Shown in pieces: positions 51,901-62,828 of a stretch of 64,000 nt of DNA. Where the stretch lies: NCBI GenBank assembly GCA_036245805.1, contig BTRK01000005.1, positions 930,001 to 994,000 of the forward strand, given 5' to 3'. How positions within the stretch are numbered: position 1 is the stretch's first letter; each line of letters begins with the position of its first letter. Made by a program: the position numbers and the translations under genes. The notes beneath the pieces are model-generated. The model was not told the origin of the DNA and searched no databases. It saw only the letters and a program-made list of their open reading frames with translations. The DNA is from Pristionchus mayeri. Its lineage: Eukaryota > Nematoda > Chromadorea > Rhabditida > Neodiplogasteridae.

Positions 51901-52788
51901 ATTGGCGACCATCGATTTTTCGTCTATGTCCTCCCTCTCACTCCGGCCAGATATCCCCCCTACCCACCATAGGTCAGTCACAGGTATTGCCGAAATGATC
52001 GGATAGCTCTGCAAACTTACGGCGTCACTAAATATACCCTAGTGATCATCCCTGTCAAGTCCTAAGCCTATTGGCGACCATCGATTTTTCGTCTATGTCC
52101 TCCCTCTCACTCCGGCCAGATATCCCCCCTACCCACCACAGGTCAGTCACAGGTATTGCCGAAATGATCGGATAGCTCTGCAAATTTACGGCGGCACTAA
52201 ATATACCCTAGTAATCATCTCTGCCAAGTCCTAAGCCTATTGGCGACCATCGATTTTTCGTCTATGTCCTCCCTCTCACTCCGGCCAGATATCCCCCCTA
52301 CCCACCATAGGTCAGTCACAGGTATTGCCAAAATGATCGGATAGCGCTAGTTCTTTCACGGGGGCCCTAGATACACCCTAATAATGATCCCCACCAACTC
52401 TCAAGTCAATCCCTCACCATGATGTTCACCCCTATTTTGGGTCGGAGAGAACCCCAACCATCCCAGAGGTCAGTGACAGGATCAACCAAAATGGTCGGAT
52501 AGCTCTGCAAACTTACGGCGTCACTAAATATACCCTAGTGATCATCCCTGTCAAGTCCTAAGCCTATTGGCGACCATCGATTTTTCGTCTATGTCCTCCC
52601 TCTCACTCCGGCCAGATATCCCCCCTACCCACCACAGGTCAGTCACAGGTATTGCCGAAATGATCGGATAGCTCTGCAAATTTACGGCGGCACTAAATAT
52701 ACCCTAGTAATCATCTCTGCCAAGTCCTAAGCCTATTGGCGACCATCGATTTTTCGTCTATGTCCTCCCTCTCACTCCGGCCAGATAT

Positions 52789-55700
52789 CCCCCCCCCCCC
52801 CTACCCACCACAGGTCAGTCACAGGTATTGCCGAAATGATCGGATAGCTCTGCAAATTTACGGCGGCACTAAATATACCCTAGTAATCATCTCTGCCAAG
52901 TCCTAAGCCTATTGGCGACCATCGATTTTTCGTCTATGTCCTCCCTCTCACTCCGGCCAGATATCCCCCCTACCCACCATAGGTCAGTCACAGGTATTGC
53001 CAAAATGATCGGATAGCGCTAGTTCTTTCACGGGGGCCCTAGATACACCCTAATAATGATCCCCACCAACTCTCAAGTCAATCCCTCACCATGATGTTCA
53101 CCCCTATTTTGGGTCGGAGAGAACCCCAACCATCCCAGAGGTCAGTGACAGGATCAACCAAAATGGTCGGATAGCTCTGCAAACTTACGGCGTCACTAAA
53201 TATACCCTAGTGATCATCCCTGTCAAGTCCTAAGCCTATTGGCGACCATCGATTTTTCGTCTATGTCCTCCCTCTCACTCCGGCCAGATATCCCCCCTAC
53301 CCACCACAGGTCAGTCACAGGTATTGCCGAAATGATCGGATAGCTCTGCAAATTTACGGCGGCACTAAATATACCCTAGTAATCATCTCTGCCAAGTCCT
53401 AAGCCTATTGGCGACCATCGATTTTTCGTCTATGTCCTCCCTCTCACTCCGGCCAGATATCCCCCCCCCCCTACCCACCACAGGTCAGTCACAGGTATTG
53501 CCGAAATGATCGGATAGCTCTGCAAATTTACGGCGGCACTAAATATACCCTAGTAATCATCTCTGCCAAGTCCTAAGCCTATTGGCGACCATCGATTTTT
53601 CGTCTATGTCCTCCCTCTCACTCCGGCCAGATATCCCCCCTACCCACCATAGGTCAGTCACAGGTATTGCCGAAATGATCGGATAGCTCTGCAAATTTAC
53701 GGCGGCACTAAATATACCCTAGTAATCATCTCTGCCAAGTCCTAAGCCTATTGGCGACCATCGATTTTTCGTCTATGTCCTCCCTCTCACTCCGGCCAGA
53801 TATCCCCCCTACCCACCACAGGTCAGTCACAGGTATTGCCGAAATGATCGGATAGCTCTGCAAATTTACGGCGGCACTAAATATACCCTAGTAATCATCT
53901 CTGCCAAGTCCTAAGCCTATTGGCGACCATCGATTTTTCGTCTATGTCCTCCCTCTCACTCCGGCCAGATATCCCCCCTACCCACCACAGGTCAGTCACA
54001 GGTATTGCCGAAATGATCGGATAGCTCTGCAAATTTACGGCGGCACTAAATATACCCTAGTAATCATCTCTGCCAAGTCCTAAGCCTATTGGCGACCATC
54101 GATTTTTCGTCTATGTCCTCCCTCTCACTCCGGCCAGATATCCCCCCTACCCACCACAGGTCAGTCACAGGTATTGCCGAAATGATCGGATAGCTCTGCA
54201 AACTTACGGCGTCACTAAATATACCCTAGTGATCATCCCTGTCAAGTCCTAAGCCTATTGGCGACCATCGATTTTTCGTCTATGTCCTCCCTCTCACTCC
54301 GGCCAGATATCCCCCCTACCCACCACAGGTCAGTCACAGGTATTGCCGAAATGATCGGATAGCTCTGCAAACTTACGGCGTCACTAAATATACCCTAGTG
54401 ATCATCCCTGTCAAGTCCTAAGCCTATTGGCGACCATCGATTTTTCGTCTATGTCCTCCCTCTCACTCCGGCCAGATATCCCCCCCCCCCTACCCACCAC
54501 AGGTCAGTCACAGGTATTGCCGAAATGATCGGATAGCTCTGCAAACTTACGGCGTCACTAAATATACCCTAGTGATCATCCCTGTCAAGTCCTAAGCCTA
54601 TTGGCGACCATCGATTTTTCGTCTATGTCCTCCCTCTCACTCCGGCCAGATATCCCCCCCCCCCTACCCACCACAGGTCAGTCACAGGTATTGCCGAAAT
54701 GATCGGATAGCTCTGCAAATTTACGGCGGCACTAAATATACCCTAGTAATCATCTCTGCCAAGTCCTAAGCCTATTGGCGACCATCGATTTTTCGTCTAT
54801 GTCCTCCCTCTCACTCCGGCCAGATATCCCCCCTACCCACCACAGGTCAGTCACAGGTATTGCCGAAATGATCGGATAGCTCTGCAAATTTACGGCGGCA
54901 CTAAATATACCCTAGTAATCATCTCTGCCAAGTCCTAAGCCTATTGGCGACCATCGCTTTTTCGTCTATGTCCTCCCTCTCACTCCGGCCAGATATCCCC
55001 CCTACCCACCACAGGTCAGTCACAGGTATTGCCGAAATGATCGGATAGCTCTGCAAATTTACGGCGGCACTAAATATACCCTAGTAATCATCTCTGCCAA
55101 GTCCTAAGCCTATTGGCGACCATCGATTTTTCGTCTATGTCCTCCCTCTCACTCCGGCCAGATATCCCCCCTACCCACCACAGGTCAGTCACAGGTATTG
55201 CCGAAATGATCGGATAGCTCTGCAAACTTACGGCGTCACTAAATATACCCTAGTGATCATCCCTGTCAAGTCCTAAGCCTATTGGCGACCATCGATTTTT
55301 CGTCTATGTCCTCCCTCTCACTCCGGCCAGATATCCCCCCTACCCACCACAGGTCAGTCACAGGTATTGCCGAAATGATCGGATAGCTCTGCAAACTTAC
55401 GGCGTCACTAAATATACCCTAGTGATCATCCCTGTCAAGTCCTAAGCCTATTGGCGACCATCGATTTTTCGTCTATGTCCTCCCTCTCACTCCGGCCAGA
55501 TATCCCCCCCCCCCCCTACCCACCACAGGTCAGTCACAGGTATTGCCGAAATGATCGGATAGCTCTGCAAATTTACGGCGGCACTAAATATACCCTAGTA
55601 ATCATCTCTGCCAAGTCCTAAGCCTATTGGCGACCATCGATTTTTCGTCTATGTCCTCCCTCTCACTCCGGCCAGATATCCCCCCTACCCACCATAGGTC

Positions 55701-56529
55701 AGTCACAGGTATTGCCAAAATGATCGGATAGCGCTAGTTCTTTCACGGGGGCCCTAGATACACCCTAATAATGATCCCCACCAACTCTCAAGTCAATCCC
55801 TCACCATGATGTTCACCCCTATTTTGGGTCGGAGAGAACCCCAACCATCCCAGAGGTCAGTGACAGGATCAACCAAAATGGTCGGATAGCTCTGCAAACT
55901 TACGGCGTCACTAAATATACCCTAGTGATCATCCCTGTCAAGTCCTAAGCCTATTGGCGACCATCGATTTTTCGTCTATGTCCTCCCTCTCACTCCGGTC
56001 AGATATCCCCCCTACCCACCACAGGTCAGTCACAGGTATTGCCGAAATGATCGGATAGCTCTGCAAATTTACGGCGGCACTAAATATACCCTAGTAATCA
56101 TCTCTGCCAAGTCCTAAGCCTATTGGCGACCATCGATTTTTCGTCTATGTCCTCCCTCTCACTCCGGCCAGATATCCCCCCCCCCCCTACCCAACACAGG
56201 TCAGTCACAGGTATTGCCGAAATGATCGGATAGCTCTGCAAATTTACGGCGGCACTAAATATACCCTAGTAATCATCTCTGCCAAGTCCTAAGCCTATTG
56301 GCGACCATCGATTTTTCGTCTATGTCCTCCCTCTCACTCCGGCCAGATATCCCCCCTACCCACCACAGGTCAGTCACAGGTATTGCCGAAATGATCGGAT
56401 AGCTCTGCAAATTTACGGCGGCACTAAATATACCCTAGTAATCATCTCTGCCAAGTCCTAAGCCTATTGGCGACCATCGATTTTTCGTCTATGTCCTCCC
56501 TCTCACTCCGGCCAGATATCCCCCCCCCC
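52789..56529 (+). repeat. Cluster of expanded C-runs in type A monomers
   Basis: The C-run after GATAT is normally 5-7 long. In this interval seven monomers have 10-13 C: near 52789, 53461, 54480, 54654, 55504, 56176 and 56520. Most alternate with normal-length monomers, and some repeats of the pattern follow the higher-order copying seen from type C markers at 52360, 53031 and 55745. Confidence 0.85.
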
Positions 56530-57987
56530 TACCCACCACAGGTCAGTCACAGGTATTGCCGAAATGATCGGATAGCTCTGCAAATTTACGGCGGCACTAA
56601 ATATACCCTAGTAATCATCTCTGCCAAGTCCTAAGCCTATTGGCGACCATCGATTTTTCGTCTATGTCCTCCCTCTCACTCCGGCCAGATATCCCCCCTA
56701 CCCACCACAGGTCAGTCACAGGTATTGCCGAAATGATAGGATAGCTCTGCAAATTTACGGCGGCACTAAATATACCCTAGTAATCATCTCTGCCAAGTCC
56801 TAAGCCTATTGGCGACCATCGATTTTTCGTCTATGTCCTCCCTCTCACTCCGGCCAGATATCCCCCCTACCCACCACAGGTCAGTCACAGGTATTGCCGA
56901 AATGATCGGATAGCTCTGCAAACTTACGGCGTCACTAAATATACCCTAGTAATCATCCCTGCCAAGTCCTAAGCCTATTGGCGACCATCGATTTTTCGTC
57001 TATGTCCTCCCTCTCACTCCGGCCAGATATCCCCCCCTACCCACCACAGGTCAGTCACAGGTATTGCCGAAATGATCGGATAGCTCTGCAAACTTACGGC
57101 GTCACTAAATATACCCTAGTGATCATCCCTGTCAAGTCCTAAGCCTATTGGCGACCATCGATTTTTCGTCTATGTCATCCCTCTCACTCCGGCCAGATAT
57201 CCCCCCCTACCCACCACAGGTCAGTCACAGGTATTGCCAAAATGATCGGATAGCTCTGCAAACTTACGGCGTCACTAAATATACCCTAGTGATCATCCCT
57301 GTCAAGTCCTAAGCCTATTGGCGACCATCGATTTTTCGTCTATGTCCTCCCTCTCACTCCGGCCAGATATCCCCCCCTACCCACCACAGGTCAGTCACAG
57401 GTATTGCCGAAATGATCGGATAGCTCTGCAAATTTACGGCGGCACTAAATATACCCTAGTAATCATCTCTGCCAAGTCCTAAGCCTATTAGCGACTATCG
57501 ATTTTTCGTCTATGTCCTCCCTCTCACTCCGGCCAGATATCCCCCCTACCCACCATAGGTCAGTCACAGGTATTGCCGAAATGATCGGATAGCTCTGCAA
57601 ATTTACGGCGGCACTAAATATACCCTAGTAATCATCTCTGCCAAGTCCTAAGCCTATTAGCGACTATCGATTTTTCGTCTATGTCCTCCCTCTCACTCCG
57701 GCCAGATATCCCCCCTACCCACCATAGGTCAGTCACAAGTATTGCCAAAATGATCGGATAGCGCTAGTTCTTTCACGGGGGCACTAGATACACCCTAATA
57801 ATGATCCACACCAACGCTCAAGTCAATCCCTCACCATGATGTTCACCCCTATTTTGGGTCGGAGAGAACCCCCTCCATCCCAGAGGTCAGTGACAGGATT
57901 AACCAAAATGGTCGGATAGCTCTGCAAATTTACGGCGGCACTAAATATACCCTAGTAATCATCTCTGCCAAGTCTCAAGTCAATCGG

Positions 57988-58440
57988 CGACCAAATGAAC
58001 ACTAAATAAATGTGCGTGCTCAGAAGGAGTTAGGGAGGTAGTGGGCGAAGATACATCGACATAGCCTAGCTCGGGGAGATACTTTATACGAAAAATACGC
58101 GAAGACGGATTTTGACTAGTTTGCAATTAACTTTTTCGATAGAAAGTGCGTGCTGGTAAAGCGAACACCATAGGGAAGGTATGTAGCAAGTGGGAGGGCT
58201 ATATAAAATTACGACGTTCCCCTCATTTTCGGCGTCTGCTGACACAGCCCGTTTTCGCAGCTAAGCAGTTTGGGCTTGAGAAGTACCCGAATCAGTCCAA
58301 AATCATCACGAATTAAGTTTGCGTGCTCAAAAGGATTTCGGGAGGCAGTGCGCGAAGATACATCGCGAATGCCCGACATGAGGAGATTTCCGCATGTCGA
58401 AAAACGGAAACCGGGTAAAGGGGACATCTAATCACTGCGT
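57988..58440. repeat. Diverged direct repeat of about 305 bp next to the satellite
   Basis: 58013-58110 and 58318-58415 are alignable (GTGCGTGCTCAGAAGG against TTGCGTGCTCAAAAGG, then GCGAAGATACATCG in both). The unit is unrelated to the large satellite. A minus-strand frame across the second copy (58209-58427) is not supported as a gene. Confidence 0.55.
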
Positions 58441-58449
58441 ATACACATA

Positions 58450-58881
58450 AGCAACCCAACCTGGAGAAAATCGCCGAAAAAAAGACGGCACGTTGTTACG
58501 GCGCGATGTGTATTGAAGTCGTCTCGTACATTCGCTTCCGACGCAGCTGCCAGGCCATAATAATACGATTATATAACATTAAAGACATGTTCAGGAATAC
58601 CTCAAGATAAATATGATCTTCGCGATGGCTTATGTGAGAAGTCTTTACAATCAATCCGTCATGAATTAGTCGTCTGATGGTCAGCTAACGATCAGCTGAA
58701 AGGTTTTGTTAATAATGAACGCATATTCATATAATCTCGTAAACGAAGACAACTCACTACGCAATAATCTTATCGGCAAATTAATTGAGGGGGTGCCGCC
58801 GCATGTGGCCTAAATTTGTTAACCTCCACATGTTCAATAATCCTTCAATGTTGAAGAAGTCAAAACAGAACAATGTCACCG
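58450..58881. repeat. Diverged left relatives of the 229-bp repeat
   Basis: 58495-58665 aligns loosely to the 229-bp unit (GAAGTCGTCTCGTA, CAGCTGCCAGGCC, GGAATACCTC, then GTCTTTAC). 58745-58881 aligns to 60308-60440 on the other side of the array (GACAACTCACT-CGCAATA, then ATTGAGG and GAAGAAGTC). Confidence 0.55.
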
Positions 58882-60290
58882 GCAGTAGGAAGAAGCATTC
58901 TTTTAGAAGGCTTGACATCGACCTGTTTCGGCGCGCGAATTGCTGAAGTCGTATCGTATTTCCCTCCGGCTTTGCAAATCGCGTGAACAGCGGCTGCCGG
59001 GCCTTGACAATATCAATTTTGCAATAAAACAACAATATTCCGGAATACCTCGATTAAAATAATGTTGGACCGACGGTGATGGGCTGGGGCGACTAAACAG
59101 TCTTTACGAGCAATCATAATAGAACAACATCACCGGCAGTAGGAACAAGCATTCTACGAGAAGGCTTGGCATCGAAGAAGTTTCGGCGCGTGAATTGCTG
59201 AAGTCGTCTCGTAAATCCCGCCGGCTTTGCAAATCGTGTGAGCAGCAGCTGCCGGGCCTTAACAATATCAATTTTACAATAAAACAACAATATTCCGGAA
59301 TACCTCGATTAAAACAACGTTGGCCCGACGGTTGTGGGCTGGGGCGACCGAGATGTCTTTACAAGCAGTAGGAACAAGCATTCTACGAGAAGGCTTGACA
59401 TCGAAGAAGTTTCGGCGCGTGAATTGCTGAAGTCGTCTCGTAAATCCCGCCGGCTTTGCAAATCGTGTGAGCAGCAGCTGCCGGGCCTTAACAATATCAA
59501 TTTTACAATAAAACAACAATATTCCGGAATACCTCGATTAAAACAACGTTGGCCCGACGGTTGTGGGCTGGGGCGACCGAGATGTCTTTACAAGCAGTAG
59601 GAACAAGCATTCTACGAGAAGGCTTGACATCGAAGAAGTTTCGGCGCGTGAATTGCTGAAGTCGTCTCGTAAATCCCGCCGGCTTTGCAAATCGTGTGAG
59701 CAGCAGCTGCCGGGCCTTAACAATATCAATTTTACAATAAAACAACAATATTCCGGAATACCTCGATTAAAACAACGTTGGCCCGACGGTTGTGGGCTGG
59801 GGCGACCGAGATGTCTTTACAAGCAGTAGGAACAAGCATTCTACGAGAAGGCTTGACATCGAAGAAGTTTCGGCGCGTGAATTGCTGAAGTCGTCTCGTA
59901 AATCCCGCCGGCTTTGCAAATCGTGTGAGCAGCAGCTGCCGGGCCTTAACAATATCAATTTTACAATAAAACAACAATATTCCGAAATACCTCGATTAAA
60001 ACAACGTTGGCCCGACGGTTGTGGGCTGGGGCGAGCGAGATGTCTTTACAAGCAGTAGGAACAAGCATTCTACGAGAAGGCTTGACATCGAAGAAGTTTC
60101 GGCGCGTGAATTGCTCCGGCTTTGCAAATCGCGTGAGCAGCGGCTGCCGGGCCTTAACAACATCAATTTTACAATAAAACAACAATATTCTGGAATACCT
60201 CGATTAAAACAACGTTGGCCCGACGGTTGTGAGCTGGGGCGAGTGAGCTGTTATTACGAGCAATCGGAATTTAAAAAAAAGTAGTGTTGT
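58882..60290. repeat. 229-bp tandem repeat, six copies
   Basis: Copies start at the GCAGTAGG word at 58882, 59136, 59365, 59594, 59823 and 60052. The first spacing is 254 bp (diverged copy) and the rest are exactly 229 bp. The middle copies are almost identical; the last lacks about 20-25 bp after GAATTGCT. Because 229 is not a multiple of three yet each copy contains the same open frames (88 codons plus, 81 and 63 codons minus), the frames are repeat by-products. Confidence 0.95.
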
Positions 60291-60650
60291 CATTAACAAT
60301 ATGCTTAAAATAACATGACAACTCACTCCGCAATAGTTTCTGTCGGCGACAGAATTGAGGTGTGGAAAGTGACGTCACGTTAGCCTAAAATCGAAAGTAG
60401 TCACAATAAAATAAACCTTTGAATAGGGAAGAAGTCTGCCATCTTGGAGGAACATTGCCAATAGGAGGAAGCACCCACTCGACGGCTCGGTATCGTTGTA
60501 GCAACTGAACTTTTGGTTTTGAGTTATACGATCGACGATCTAAGCGCAATACCTGGATGGCGCAAGTGACATACAAGGAATATGACCTATCAATAATGTT
60601 TAAACTATAAAAGTTGACAAAACAAGGCAAAATCGATAATCGAGAAAAGG
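60291..60650. repeat. Diverged right flank of the 229-bp repeat
   Basis: 60308-60440 resembles 58745-58881 and 60455-60570 resembles the start of the 229-bp unit (GGAGGAAGCACCC, CTCGACGGCTCGGTATCG). So an older, larger repeat appears to enclose the recent 229-bp expansion. Confidence 0.5.
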
Positions 60651-61390
60651 AAAATAGGTAAATATTTCGAGTTTAATAGAAACACGTAAAACGCAAAAAC
60701 TCAGTCAATGCCTAGCGCACTGACATCCAAGCAGTGAATCGTTTTTGGCACTTTGCCAAGTGAATTCTATTTTCACTGTGTGATCATGTTCAATCGGTTA
60801 TTTTCGTCGATTTTAGGCTTGATTGTTGAGTTTTCTCATTTGCAAATAATATTGATGTATGATAGTACATTCCTCACGCTTAGTAGTACCTTTCTTGTTG
60901 ATGTGAGAGATATTTTATTGTGCTAACGTTAATTCCTAGCTGTCAACTCCCCTTGCCGTGTATTTTATGGTTTCCCCTTTCTGCTCTTTCTGTGCTGTTT
61001 TTACTCGGCAGCTCTGCAATTTTGTATAGAATGTCGTGTTGAATCACCAGCATGTTCATTTAACAAGCGTGTTTGCCGTTCATTACTGCATCTATTCGTA
61101 ATTTCGTGTGATATGCCCTGTTTGCTCGCGTTCTCACCCTTCTGCCCATCTTAGTATGCGGTCAGTTCACACGATCACATAAATAGCTGACCACCAAAAC
61201 TTCTACTTCATATTTCGTCGCATGTTTTGCGCATCGTCAAACACTAAAATAAAATTAAAACATTATTTCGATGACGTTCGTAACATGTTTCTTTTCTGGC
61301 GCTTGTATGTCGTGAAACAATATTTCCATTCAGACTACGAATCGAAGATCAATGGTGCAGAAACGAGAGGAATATGAGGTTGGTGTTTAA
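60651..61390. other. AT-rich intergenic sequence
   Basis: No gene, RNA gene or repeat is recognised. No frame of useful length or splice-site pattern is evident on either strand. Confidence 0.5.
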
Positions 61391-61413
61391 AATTTTATTC
61401 AAAATAAATTTAT

Positions 61414-61419
61414 TTTATT
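61414..61419 (-). promoter_or_regulatory. Candidate poly(A) signal
   Basis: AATAAA on the minus strand 20 bp after the stop codon of the frame at 61439-61717; a second lies at 61394-61399. Placement close to a stop is typical of nematode 3' ends. AT-rich sequence makes chance occurrence possible. Confidence 0.35.
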
Positions 61420-61438
61420 CGATAATTGTGTGCTTGAA

Positions 61439-61717
61439 CTATATTTCAAAGCGAATGATCTCGAATTGGTGCCCAACATGCTCTCCCAATGCGTAGTCCA
61501 TGATTGCGGATAGCGAAGGCCCGAAAAGAAATGATCGATATTCATGGCCACAATTCTGCAATAGATTATACGACCGTAGCATGCGAGAGAGTTGCCTCCA
61601 ATTTACTCTTTTACGGGTTTTTTCACTATTTTGTCTTCGAACTTGCATTTTTCGCTCGTTTTCTATAGCTTTGTATTGCTGTTTAATTTTAGCGACAAAA
61701 ATTCGAACTTCAAGCAT
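61439..61717 (-). CDS. Hypothetical 92-residue protein or last exon
   Basis: An open frame on the minus strand ending in TAG, with AATAAA just downstream. The first half is Lys/Arg/Gln-rich and helix-prone (KIKQQYKAIENERKMQVRRQ); the second half is mixed (FLFGPSLSAIMDYALGEHVG). A good acceptor (CTATTGCAG) inside the frame at 61558 would make 61557-61439 a terminal exon instead. No family recognised. An overlapping plus-strand frame (61500-61814) is judged a shadow. Confidence 0.35.
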   Translation of the reverse strand: MLEVRIFVAKIKQQYKAIENERKMQVRRQNSEKTRKRVNWRQLSRMLRSYNLLQNCGHEYRSFLFGPSLSAIMDYALGEHVGHQFEIIRFEI

Positions 61718-61839
61718 AGTTGCAGCATATCTGCCTATTTATGACTCAAAAAAATTTTATTTCCAAATCATTCATGCATTTCATTTTCTGAGTATTTGCC
61801 GCTTTATAAATTGATAAAGAGATAGATAGATAGATTAAT

Positions 61840-61930
61840 TGGATGATTATTGCCAATCCATATCTTCAACTCTCTGGGGATATCGTAACTGGCTGGTTAT
61901 TGTCAATCCATACCTTCAATTGGTGAGAGA
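61840..61930 (+). repeat. Two imperfect 52-bp direct repeats
   Basis: ATTATTGCCAATCCATATCTTCAA is echoed by TTATTGTCAATCCATACCTTCAA about 52 bp later. It sits immediately before the TTAA-flanked MITE and after a short GATA run (61817-61833). Confidence 0.6.
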
Positions 61931-61959
61931 TCCGGTCAGGCTTTCACGGTTCAATAGGA

Positions 61960-62256
61960 TTAAAGGTGTGCTCCGGGGAATATTTTGCCTGCCATAATGA
62001 CAATGGGGATGTTGTATAGCTCACTCACCCGATCATAAATCACTTTGCCCGAAATTCCACAGACGCGTCTGAGGCTATCTACATACGCGCAAAGTTCATT
62101 GATTGCGCAGGGTTGTGAATAATACATTTATGTTTCACTTCGTCTACGTAATATTCACCTCGATCTCTGGGTAAAATTTGCTACAGTTTCCCATTGAAAG
62201 CGCATAATTTTCGTGGTGGGACTCCCTAGCATTCATTCCCCGGAGCACCCCTTTAA
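61960..62256. mobile_element. 297-bp MITE with TTAA ends
   Basis: The two 22-bp ends (61960-61981 and 62235-62256) are reverse complements with one mismatch and both begin TTAAAGG-GTGCTCCGG. TTAA at both edges is the duplicated target of piggyBac and Kolobok-type transposons. Too short to code a transposase; the interior shows no gene. Confidence 0.75.
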
Positions 62257-62280
62257 GTGCAAACAATACTTTTGCCTTAG

Positions 62281-62417
62281 TGTATGAAGAAAATGTGAAA
62301 TGGAGGAAGAAATGGGACAGATTAGATCGTGAAAAGATAATTAACCTTCGTTTTCCAGCTCGAGTGCAGCCCAGGCGCAGCAACGAAGACGACTTTGGAA
62401 TCAACAACGGAGGAAAG
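62281..62417 (+). CDS. Exon candidate of an unrecognised gene
   Basis: Between a TTGCCTTAG acceptor and a GGAAAG|GTTC donor the frame reads ENVKWRKKWDRLDREKIINL and later RRSNEDDFGINNGG, 45 codons of charged, non-repetitive sequence. A TTTGTTTCAG acceptor at 62515 would add one codon and a TAG (62516-62521), and AATAAA occurs at 62773-62778. No upstream exon was found because the TTAA-flanked MITE ends only 24 bp before it. Family unknown. Confidence 0.35.
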
Positions 62418-62828
62418 GTTCAAAGCCACTTGATGATTACTCTAGTTTTTATCGTCTTTGAATGTTTAGGTATCATACATGTCATATTTTTCACAAATTG
62501 TACTTTTTGTTTCAGTACTAGTCCACAAAAATAGGTAAACGTAGATATTATGTAGCTTGCCAAATTCCATACTAGCTCACTACCCCATCCAAACCACTCA
62601 CATACGTCTAGTTTTACCGTTTCACAACTTTAGAGCCCATAACTTATGAAAAAATAGACTTTTCCCGAAATCGCCCTCTGACCACCACTTTTTCATGCCT
62701 CTGGACGATTTTTCAAAATTAACCGAAAAGTCTAGTTTTTTGCTTAAAATAGGTCCCCTAGGGCCTAGGACTAATAAAAACATCATTTTGTTAAATTTTA
62801 ATAATTTTGAAAATTAATTCAAAATTAA
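62418..62828. other. Intergenic sequence
   Basis: Apart from the possible last codon and poly(A) signal of the exon candidate at 62281-62417, nothing is recognised in this AT-rich stretch. Confidence 0.5.

Larger units (their letters stand above)
14392..57987 (+). repeat. Satellite array of about 260 monomers (about 157/170 bp), 43.6 kb
   Basis: The whole interval is tandem repeat. All monomers share a body running from GGTCAGT through GGATAGCTCTGCAAA and CACTAAATATACCCTAGT to CAAGTC. Three subtypes differ in the other half. Type A (169-171 bp) has ATTGGCGACCATCGATTTTT and a CT-rich stretch ending in a variable C-run and TACCCACCA. Type B (about 157 bp) has CACCATGACGTTCACCCC and GGGTTGACATGACTCCC. 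Type C (about 157 bp) has GGGTCGGAGAGAACCCC and is preceded by a body variant with CGCTAGTTCTTTCACGGGGG. B and C share TCAAGTCAATCCC and TTCACCCCTATTTTGGG, so B looks like a relative of C. The left edge (14392-14800) is the most diverged. There are no genes; short frames such as 14789-14971 are single monomers read through. Confidence 0.98.

Noticed and set aside
14392..57987. CRISPR-like array
   Set aside because: The repeats are continuous 157-171-bp tandem monomers without unique spacers and lie in a eukaryotic sequence without cas genes.
59274..60284. Repeated frames on both strands in the 229-bp array (88 codons plus, 81 and 63 codons minus)
   Set aside because: The identical frames arise because the DNA unit is repeated; they overlap on both strands, end in each copy and have no splice or 3'-end signals.
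60385..60630. 81-codon minus-strand frame
   Set aside because: It covers the diverged flank of the 229-bp repeat and has no gene signals.
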